Below, piece by piece: positions 6,968-12,274 of a stretch of DNA of 16,512 nucleotides. The stretch comes from JBBTQE01 sp038065775. GTDB taxonomy: Bacteria; Patescibacteriota; Patescibacteriia; Magasanikbacterales; GWA2-37-8. The position numbers and the translations under genes are program-made. The stretch covers positions 1 to 16,512 of the forward strand of contig JBBTQE010000039.1 of the NCBI GenBank assembly GCA_038065775.1. The letters run 5' to 3'. Within the stretch, counting starts at the first letter, position 1; each line of letters starts with the position of its first letter. The notes beneath the pieces were generated by a model that was not told the DNA's origin, searched no databases, and saw only the letters and a list, made by a program, of their open reading frames with translations.

Positions 6968-7363
6968 TTAAATATCAACTCCCTGTCTTCCAGCCTTAAT
7001 CTTTGCCCTTTGCCGTTTACCTTCTAATCTTTTTAATTTTGAAGCCCGCGTCGGCCGTGTTGGTCGTCGCTTCTTTGGCACTCGCAACGCCTGCGCCACT
7101 ATTGCCTGAAGGCGACTAACGGCCAGCTCGCGATTCTGCAACTGCGACCGCTCTTCTTCGGACATTACCACCAATTCATCGTTACTATTTATTCTATTCG
7201 CCAATTTGGCCCGCAATCTTGCCTTTTCTTCTTCCGTTAAAACCGCCGTCTTCCCTATCGGCCAATGAATAAAAACTTTGGTGGAAGTTTTGTTCACATT
7301 CTGACCGCCCGCGCCTGATGACCGGGCGAAGGATATTATAAACTCATTTTCAGGAATTGTCAT
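6968..7363 (-). CDS. arfB: ArfB-type peptidyl-tRNA hydrolase (class I release factor domain)
   Basis: A 131-residue protein with the GGQ catalytic loop of class I release factors (GAGGQNVNK, GGQ at 19-21) followed by the KTSTKVFIHWPI strand. The C-terminal tail is basic (about 97-128, PKKRRPTRPTRASKLKRLEGKRQRAK). In ArfB such a tail enters the empty mRNA channel of stalled ribosomes. There is no codon-recognition domain, which separates it from RF1/RF2. It hydrolyses peptidyl-tRNA on non-stop ribosomes. The ATG at 7363 is chosen because MTIPENEF matches the usual ArfB N-terminus; the longer in-frame extension to 7465 reads out-of-frame through the relic of the DUF2075 gene and should be ignored. 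No Shine-Dalgarno site is seen. It is followed by the PIF1-like gene. Confidence 0.88.
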   Translation of the reverse strand: MTIPENEFIISFARSSGAGGQNVNKTSTKVFIHWPIGKTAVLTEEEKARLRAKLANRINSNDELVVMSEEERSQLQNRELAVSRLQAIVAQALRVPKKRRPTRPTRASKLKRLEGKRQRAKIKAGRQGVDI

Positions 7364-7430
7364 AGCGGATAATTTAAAAAGAGATAGATTTTTGAGCGTG
7401 AGAGTTTGAAGGGTTCGGATGAATCCGATT

Positions 7431-8947
7431 CTATGTTTCCGTTTCTTTATCTGTAAAATACACATAACATCCCTTCATACCACGTGTCATGTGTGTATGC
7501 AACCAACCTCGTTAACTGACTCAGGCGCAATAATCCATAAATTGCCATCGCTAGCCAGATTCCACCGCATGCTAAAATTAAATTCAGGAATAATAATATC
7601 ATTAAGTTTGGGCTTATTCCGGCTTATCCAATCCCAACAATAACCTGCGACTAATCGCGCCTTATTATTAATTTTATTTTTCTCAAAAATTATATCTCTA
7701 AGCTTGCCAGGTGAATCAACTACTTGAAAATCAAAATCTAATCCTGCCATAGTAGTGTTGGCAGTTTCTCTAATTTGAAGTGCGTTATCCAGCCAAGCAA
7801 GATAGCCGTCAGAACCATTACAACGAAACTGGGAGGTTAATTCAGCTTCATGAACAGAAGCGCCAAGCTTTTGTACCCATTTTTTTATCTCTTCTTTTTC
7901 GCCAATGTCATGAAAAGTCACTTTTTGATCCTCGTCAACAAAGAATACTGAAAATTTTGAAGCTTCAATAATTTCTTTGATTTGATTTTCGCCCTTATTT
8001 TTGAACATTCCGGACTTTTCGTTCAATCTATGCGCCTCATCAACAACAAGTGCGCCAAAAACATTTTTGGGTGAATTCACAAAAGATCCTGAACCTGTGA
8101 ACAAATTGGATATTTCAGTCAATTTTCTTGTTCCCGGTCCTCCTTGGACAATAAGAACATTTTTATTTTTTTCTGTTGATTTCTTAGCTAGATGAAGAGC
8201 AATTTCATACACAACTTTTTGATCATCAACCATAACAAACTCTTGTTTGCCGTCCAGCATTTTTGCCAAACTCTCTGCCAAATTTTTTGAAGGCCTAATT
8301 TTTCCACTTTCGATTTGAAACACGACCTTTCCTCTATCGCCATGTTTTACAAATTGCTTAATGAATGCACGCAACTTTAAGGCATCACTACGAAGAAATA
8401 CGGGGGCTTTAGAAATATACTCAGAATAAAATTCATTGGTAACAACGTCGTCATCAATACTATAATTATGTAAATAGGCGCATGGTTTAAGTTGTATGTC
8501 CCCTTTATATACCGCCTCATTAAAACTACTCAAAAGAGCTGCATACGACCATGCTTGATATGAAGGATGGTTTGTTTCGCGAACGCCATTTCCAACGTAT
8601 GTGCTAATTATTCCATCTTTTTCTGTGATTTGCGCACTCTCCCACTGTTTTAACTCAATAATAACAGCGTGGTCAGCTCGCATATCATTTTGCCCAGTCA
8701 AAATAAAATCAACTCGTTTTGATGTTTGAGGAATCTGATACTCAATCATTACACCGCAATCATTGGGAATTTCAGCATCTTGAAGTATATTCTCCATGTA
8801 CATCATTGAATTTTTCCATGACACTATTTCATTTTTTGAGGTGGAACGGCCAATCCTTTTTTGAAAAATATCAAGAATAACATTTTCAATGTTATTCGTA
8901 ACGACATCATTGGTAAAATTTAATTTTGTTGATTGATAAACGATCAT
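7431..8947 (-). pseudogene. DUF2075 helicase/nuclease, disrupted by two internal deletions
   Basis: The main frame (8947 to 7487, 486 codons) is unmistakably the DUF2075 family as I remember it. An N-terminal PD-(D/E)XK-like part has VDFILTG and AVIIELKQW (about residues 79-102), followed by a P-loop helicase core with VLIVQGGPGT, LVVDEAHRLNEKSG, FFVDEDQKVTF, SQFRCNGSDGYLAWLDN and RLVAGYCWDW. Two losses are visible. First, after GGPGT (residue 273, near 8129) the sequence jumps to RKLTEISNLF, so the GKS of Walker A and roughly 40 residues are missing in frame. Second, VNEVGCIHT is followed by TGA at 7489-7487, while the family's terminal segment (TRGMKGCYVYFTDKETET) continues in another frame from 7490 to a TAG at 7431. 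About 100 or more residues between are gone. ATP binding should be abolished. It overlaps the MazG-like gene by ATGA. Role when intact unknown; possibly defence-related. Confidence 0.85.
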
Positions 8948-9207
8948 AATTCATTATACTTTTTTGCACTCCCTTTAGCTTTTTCGATTGGATATTTTCG
9001 TGCATTCTTTTCAACTTTCTTATCGGCAGCGTCCAATAAATCGATTCCAAAATCGTGGGCCATCAACAATAAATAATTCAGGACATCTCCCATCTCCTCG
9101 CCAATTTCTTCTTTATGTGTTTTAATGTACTCAGTTATCTCTTCCGGCTTTTTCCATTGAAAATGTTCCAAAACCTCTCCGGCCTCTAAACATAAAGAAA
9201 TCGCCAA
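8944..9207 (-). CDS. MazG-like nucleotide pyrophosphohydrolase, N-terminally shortened
   Basis: An 87-residue MazG-superfamily protein that would hydrolyse (d)NTPs to NMP and pyrophosphate if active. Metal-binding acidic motifs are present: LCLEAGEVLEHFQW (residues 5-18) and EEIGEEMGDVLNYLLLMAHD (33-52), then the family ending KYPIEKAKGSAKKYNEL. The only usable start is a TTG at 9205-9207, giving LAISLCLEAGEV at once. Full-length relatives carry about 25 further residues (a helix ending in F/W-x-x-F-H-x-P-K-x-LAIS). None of the three frames upstream encodes that helix, and the nuclease gene ends only 29 bases away, so the 5' end seems lost. Its stop overlaps the DUF2075 start by ATGA, so the two were translationally coupled. 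With DUF2075 broken, the pair is probably decaying. Confidence 0.7.
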   Translation of the reverse strand: MAISLCLEAGEVLEHFQWKKPEEITEYIKTHKEEIGEEMGDVLNYLLLMAHDFGIDLLDAADKKVEKNARKYPIEKAKGSAKKYNEL

Positions 9208-9236
9208 ATCCTTCTTTGCGAAAAAACAATATTTTG

Positions 9237-10127
9237 CTACAAAATCATCCCATCCATATTTTCCTGCTCCACCTTGTTCAAAATATACACATCATAATTA
9301 TAATCATCGGTTCCCACAAACTCCGCATGGCGACTAACGACCGCTTCCATCGGCCTGCACGCGCCACAACCATCGCCTTGCGGACATTTGAAACGCTTCA
9401 GCTGACGCGCCAGTTTGATCTGTTTGGCAATATCCAAAACACTTTTATGCGCGGTTTCTAAATCAGGCAAATCCTTCGGAGTGAGTTCGTCGCTGTTGTC
9501 TAAGTACCAATAACTTGCCTTTGACACTTTCCTCTTTTGACAATTATTAACGAGCAAATGATAAATTGGCAGCTGCAACGATTCCGGATCCTCTTCGGCT
9601 TTGCCTGTTTTGAAATCAATAATATGAACACTGTCGGACTCCGGCAGATACTCAAGCCAGTCAATTTTTCCGCACAGCATAATATTGTCTTCTTCGGAAA
9701 GCCAAAACTGCGGGAGGTCCATCTGGATCTTAACCGCCAGCCCGGATAGCGGACCCGGGTTGTTCATCACTCGGCGCAACATCTCCTGCCCACGCGTCTT
9801 GAATTTATATTCCGTCTCGTCGTTTGTAAATCCGCCTTTTTTGCCGGCAATTTTTTCCCAGGCCTTATCAAATTTAACCATCAAGGATTCGGAAAAACGC
9901 GAATGTTTTGGCAAAACCGAAAGCGATTCCAAAACTTCATGCACGGCCGAACCAAGCGCCAGCGCCGGCGACATTAATTTTATTTTGTGATTCGTTTTCG
10001 GATCTTTATAAATGTTTTTTAGATAATACGCGCGTGAACAACGCAAAAAATCGCTTATGGAAGTGTGCGAAACCCAAACGGCGGAGTATTTGTCGGGCAT
10101 ATTATTATTTGAATTTGCATTATGCAT
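9237..10127 (-). CDS. PD-(D/E)XK nuclease (RecB/Cas4-like) with probable Fe-S cluster
   Basis: A 296-residue nuclease of the RecB/Cas4/AddB nuclease-domain group. Motifs in order: SISDFLRCSRAYYL (23-36), GSAVHEVLE (59-67, motif I His/Glu), GKIDWLE (153-159, catalytic Asp), IIDFKTGK (169-176, D-x-K) and QLPIYHL (185-191, Q-x3-Y). One cysteine near the N-terminus (C30) and three near the C-terminus in CPQGDGCGAC (C248, C254, C257) have the spacing of the [4Fe-4S] staple of AddB and Cas4. It acts on DNA, probably as an exonuclease. No cas genes or repeat array are in the window, and no AddA-like helicase is adjacent. The ATG at 10127 is used; a later in-frame ATG at 10100 (MPDKYSAVW) is also possible, and no Shine-Dalgarno site decides between them. 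Confidence 0.85.
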   Translation of the reverse strand: MHNANSNNNMPDKYSAVWVSHTSISDFLRCSRAYYLKNIYKDPKTNHKIKLMSPALALGSAVHEVLESLSVLPKHSRFSESLMVKFDKAWEKIAGKKGGFTNDETEYKFKTRGQEMLRRVMNNPGPLSGLAVKIQMDLPQFWLSEEDNIMLCGKIDWLEYLPESDSVHIIDFKTGKAEEDPESLQLPIYHLLVNNCQKRKVSKASYWYLDNSDELTPKDLPDLETAHKSVLDIAKQIKLARQLKRFKCPQGDGCGACRPMEAVVSRHAEFVGTDDYNYDVYILNKVEQENMDGMIL

Positions 10128-10159
10128 TTTTTGCAACAACTGCTTTTTTCTCTAAATGG

Positions 10160-10181
10160 ATCCCTCGACTTCGCTCGGGAT
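10160..10181. repeat. REP-like palindromic element
   Basis: The segment ATCCC-tcgacttcgctc-GGGAT folds into a hairpin with outer arms ATCCC/GGGAT and inner GA/TC pairing, and is followed by GACA. It sits in the 62-base gap between the DUF4230 gene and the nuclease gene. I recognise the 'TCCC(T)CGA-cttcg-CTCGGGATGACA' pattern as the kind of dispersed palindrome seen in intergenic regions of many genomes. Only one copy is in this window, and no T run follows it on the minus strand. Confidence 0.45.
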
Positions 10182-10189
10182 GACAGGTG

Positions 10190-10777
10190 TCACTTTATCA
10201 CCACTTCCACCGTTTTATCCTTCACAATATACCCCACCAGACGCGTTATCTCTTGAATCGCTTTTGCGCTTGCCGCTTCTTGTTGTTGAGGCGAAGCAAT
10301 GGATTCTTCCGCTTTTTTTACCAATTCTGTCATTGCCTGATTGTATCCGCTGTCGCTTTCAAAAACCCGTTTCAAAATCCCCTGTTTATTTTCCAAACTT
10401 ATATCTCCCACGAGCCGAGAATTAAAAATTTCCACCTTGGAAATTTCCACCAACACTTTGTCGCCGAAAATTTTAACATTCTCTTCTTTAAGCTTGTCTA
10501 AGTCTACTCCGCTATTCACCTCAACCACTCCATAAGCCGTTATCACCTGCCCCCAAAGCAGGCGATCCCAAAATGTTTCTTGCTTTACGGCGATTTTTAC
10601 CGACTGATTAACCGTGTTTGTCTGGGTAACCAGAAACCCTCGCTCGCGCAAGGATTCTAAAATCGCTTGGCTGGATATCTTTTTATCTACAGCATTTTTA
10701 TTAACCCGCCAACCGATAAATAAACCGGCCGCGAAGACGACTGCCACCAAAATAATGGCTATGATGAGTTTTTTCAT
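10190..10777 (-). CDS. DUF4230-like membrane-anchored protein
   Basis: A 195-residue protein beginning MKKLIIAIILVAVVFAAGLFIGW (one membrane helix, about residues 4-23), so anchored with the rest outside the cytoplasm. The body resembles DUF4230: ILESLRERGFLVTQT (39-53), WDRLLWGQVITAYGVVEVNSGVDLDKL (70-96), and VLVEISKVEIFNSRL (108-122) as the 'D..I..P...I' strand region. The C-terminal helix (about 141-185) carries QAMTELVKKAEESIASPQQQEAASAKAIQEI. Biochemical function of this family is not known to me. The ATG at 10777 is preferred to the longer frame from 10900, which would overlap metK. It lies 67 bases downstream of metK, so it may share its riboswitch-controlled transcript. Confidence 0.7.
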   Translation of the reverse strand: MKKLIIAIILVAVVFAAGLFIGWRVNKNAVDKKISSQAILESLRERGFLVTQTNTVNQSVKIAVKQETFWDRLLWGQVITAYGVVEVNSGVDLDKLKEENVKIFGDKVLVEISKVEIFNSRLVGDISLENKQGILKRVFESDSGYNQAMTELVKKAEESIASPQQQEAASAKAIQEITRLVGYIVKDKTVEVVIK

Positions 10778-10844
10778 AATGGCTATATTACATATAACAT
10801 GTCCTAATTTTACTCCACCGCATGGCTTTTCGCAAGGCGAATTT

Positions 10845-11810
10845 TTACACTTCCCACCTGAAACCATTACCATAACTTCCCCATTCGGCCACCTGCTCAA
10901 ACTGTGGTTTGCGAAGCTTTAGAAAATCAATTATGCCTTGCGGGGATAAATCGTAATTTGAAACCGCAAAATCAACCGTCTCATTTGAATTTGGACGCGC
11001 CACAGATACCATAACCGGATTCTTTTTTCCAATAGCGTACGCGAGTTTTACGATGACTTCCCCGCCTAACTTCTTCACTGCGTCCACGGCAATTCTTCTC
11101 GCCATATACGCCCCGCTTCGATCTACTTTTGTGCCATCTTTTCCGGAATAAGCTCCGCCTCCAACTGAAACCTGCGGACCATAAGCATCGCAAATTATTT
11201 TTCTGCCGGTTAATCCCGTGTCAGCGTCAAACCCTCCGATATCCCAGTCCCCTGCCGGATTAGCGTAAATGGATAATTCAGAATCCACCTCTTTGCCTTT
11301 AAACCATTCAAAAATGATGTCGCGCAATTCAGAGGCTTTGGCCTTGTGGAAGCTTGCAACAACGCTGGATATTTTTCCGTTTTTTAATGTAACTTGTGTT
11401 TTGCCGTCATTTGGGAATTTGGAATAAATCAATTTATTTAAATTTCGCGCCAAATATAATTCTTGCGGAACCATCTCTTCGTTTTCGTCGCAAGCAAAGC
11501 CGACCATTATTCCCTGGTCGCCCGCTCCGCCCACATCTACGCCTTGCGATATCTCCGAACTTTGCTGAACAATATTTGTGTTCACTTGATACTGTTCGCC
11601 CGCAACACGCTTTACCACTTGGATCGCGTCGATTTTTGCGTTGGTTGTTAATTCGCCTGTTAGCGTAATTAGGCCATGCCCTCCCATTGCCTCCATGGCT
11701 ACCCTGCTATACGGATCCTGCTCAAGGCAGGCGTCTAGAATTGCGTCGGAAATCCGGTCGCAAATTTTATCTGGATGTTTTGGCGAAACTGATTCTGCTG
11801 TGATTAACAT
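10845..11810 (-). CDS. metK: S-adenosylmethionine synthetase
   Basis: Makes S-adenosylmethionine from methionine and ATP in the cytoplasm. The N-terminal HPDKICDRISDAILD (residues 12-26), the central GAGDQGIMVGFACDE (95-109), DGKTQVT (135-141), NPAGDWDIGG (184-193), GLTGRKIICDAYG (199-211), the glycine-rich GGGAYSGKDGTKVDRS (217-232) and KLAYAIG (255-261) are all present. At 321 residues it is about 60 shorter than the usual 380-400. The losses are in loops, such as the segment before GAGDQG and the C-terminus, not in the active-site motifs. It begins directly after a SAM-I-type riboswitch and terminator, so it is repressed by its own product. No Shine-Dalgarno site precedes the ATG; the leader end is very AT-rich. 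The methyltransferase at 715-1362 is one potential SAM user. Confidence 0.95.
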   Translation of the reverse strand: MLITAESVSPKHPDKICDRISDAILDACLEQDPYSRVAMEAMGGHGLITLTGELTTNAKIDAIQVVKRVAGEQYQVNTNIVQQSSEISQGVDVGGAGDQGIMVGFACDENEEMVPQELYLARNLNKLIYSKFPNDGKTQVTLKNGKISSVVASFHKAKASELRDIIFEWFKGKEVDSELSIYANPAGDWDIGGFDADTGLTGRKIICDAYGPQVSVGGGAYSGKDGTKVDRSGAYMARRIAVDAVKKLGGEVIVKLAYAIGKKNPVMVSVARPNSNETVDFAVSNYDLSPQGIIDFLKLRKPQFEQVAEWGSYGNGFRWEV

Positions 11811-11827
11811 ACGATTATATAATTATT

Positions 11828-11852
11828 AAAAAAACTTTCCTTGCGGGAAAGA
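11828..11852 (-). terminator. Riboswitch-controlled intrinsic terminator upstream of metK
   Basis: Read on the minus strand: CTTTCC, loop CGCAA, GGAAAG, then seven T. The 5' arm with its neighbours reads TCTTTCCC (plus 11845-11852). This is exactly complementary to GGGAAAGA at the 3' end of the aptamer (plus 11883-11890), giving an 8-bp antiterminator that excludes the terminator. Confidence 0.85.
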
Positions 11853-11882
11853 ATTTTTTGAATAGATCAAAATCGACCTTTA

Positions 11883-11983
11883 TCTTTCCCAAGAATGGGC
11901 TAGATTTGGCACCTTATCCGCCCGAGGCGAACAGGTTGTCGGCAGGCTTAACGGGCTAGTTCCCTATCCTGCTCTCTTGATAT
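11883..11983 (-). ncRNA. SAM-I-type riboswitch (S-box clan) of metK
   Basis: On the minus strand the leader reads TATCAAGAGAGCAGG, AGGGAACUAGCCC, GCCTGCCGACAACC, and AAGGTGCCAAATC in order. These are the conserved S-box blocks (AUCAAGAG; AGGGA..GCCC; GCAACC-like; AAGGUGCNAA). Helices can be drawn: P1 from CAAGA (11975-11979) with TCTTG (11890-11894); P2 from GCAGG with CCTGC; P3 from TTCGCC with GGCGGA around a UCG loop. A full P4 arm is not obvious, so it may be a shortened SAM-I or a SAM-I/IV variant. Binding of S-adenosylmethionine should stabilise P1 and favour the terminator at 11828-11852, switching metK off. A promoter lies at 11997-12024. Confidence 0.88.
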
Positions 11984-11996
11984 TGAATTTGAATTT

Positions 11997-12024
11997 ATTA
12001 TACCAGAATATCTATTTTTCTCAA
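11997..12024 (-). promoter_or_regulatory. Promoter of the metK riboswitch transcript
   Basis: On the minus strand TTGAGA (12019-12024), a 16-base spacer and TATAAT (11997-12002) preceded by GG. The predicted start near 11990 is just before the aptamer. This is the only GGTATAAT box in the window with a recognisable -35 hexamer. Confidence 0.7.
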
Positions 12025-12031
12025 AATGAAC

Positions 12032-12040
12032 TGTGGATAA
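12032..12040 (-). promoter_or_regulatory. Single perfect DnaA-box sequence
   Basis: The minus strand reads TTATCCACA, the consensus DnaA 9-mer, in the gap between the tRNA-Thr gene and the metK promoter, 8 bases upstream of the -35 box. It is alone, so this is not an origin. It could let DnaA act on metK transcription, or it could be chance. Confidence 0.3.
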
Positions 12041-12046
12041 ATTATG

Positions 12047-12117
12047 AGCCCCCTGTCAGAATCGGACTGACGTTTGTGGTTTACGATACCACCGTTCTGC
12101 CACTGAACTAAGAGGGC
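12047..12117 (-). tRNA. trnT: tRNA-Thr (anticodon CGU)
   Basis: A complete 71-base cloverleaf: acceptor GCCCTCT pairs with AGGGGGC (one G-U), D arm GTTC/GAAC, anticodon stem GTGGT/ACCAC around ATCGTAA (anticodon CGT in DNA), and T arm GTCAG/CTGAC around TCCGATT. The discriminator is T. CCA is not encoded, so it must be added after transcription. It follows the tRNA-Gly gene after 9 bases. Confidence 0.95.
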
Positions 12118-12126
12118 CTGACTTTG

Positions 12127-12197
12127 AGCGGGCGATGGGAATCGAACCCACGACTCAACCTTGGGAAGGTCGCGTATTACCATTATACTACGCCCGC
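12127..12197 (-). tRNA. trnG: tRNA-Gly (anticodon CCC)
   Basis: A complete 71-base cloverleaf: acceptor GCGGGCG pairs with CGCCCGC, D arm GTAT/ATAC, anticodon stem CGACC/GGTTG around TTCCCAA (anticodon CCC), and T arm GTGGG/CCCAT around TTCGATT. The discriminator is T. CCA is not encoded. Its first base directly follows the T run of the hairpin at 12198-12222. Confidence 0.95.
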
Positions 12198-12222
12198 AAA
12201 AAATTCCCGATTGCCTCGGGAA
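12198..12222 (-). terminator. Intrinsic terminator abutting the tRNA-Gly gene
   Basis: On the minus strand a 7-bp stem TTCCCGA/TCGGGAA with loop GGCAA is followed directly by six T. It fits as the end of the foldase operon. A second hairpin, CCCGC-AAAC-GCGGG (12230-12243), stands just upstream. There is no space between the T run and the tRNA for another promoter. Confidence 0.8.
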
Positions 12223-12245
12223 CCTTGCTCCCGCGTTTGCGGGAT

Positions 12246-12274
12246 ATTCTAGCAGAAATCAATTACTTTTTCAA
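12246..12274 (-). promoter_or_regulatory. Probable tRNA promoter overlapping the end of the foldase gene
   Basis: On the minus strand TTGAAA (12269-12274), a 17-base spacer and TAGAAT (12246-12251). The -35 box lies in the last codons of the foldase gene. It would start transcription near 12239, upstream of both hairpins and the two tRNAs. Confidence 0.5.

Noticed and set aside
7364..7465. Upstream extension of arfB starting MCILQIKKRKH
   Set aside because: These codons read the DUF2075 C-terminal relic in another frame; MTIPENEF at 7363 is the family start.
9237..10127. Cas4 of a CRISPR-Cas system
   Set aside because: Motifs fit Cas4-like nucleases, but no repeats, spacers or other cas genes are in the window.
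10825..10850. TTCGC-AAG-GCGAA followed by T on the plus strand, near the metK stop
   Set aside because: Terminator-like only on the plus strand, where no gene is read; the stem is 5 bp with a 3-base loop. Not supported as a metK terminator.
10778..10900. Longer start for the DUF4230 gene (MSRWPNGEV)
   Set aside because: It overlaps metK by more than 50 bases and precedes the natural MKKLIIAI membrane anchor.
11998..12183. Short minus-strand ORF across the tRNA genes
   Set aside because: It overlaps two perfect tRNA cloverleafs and has no coding character.
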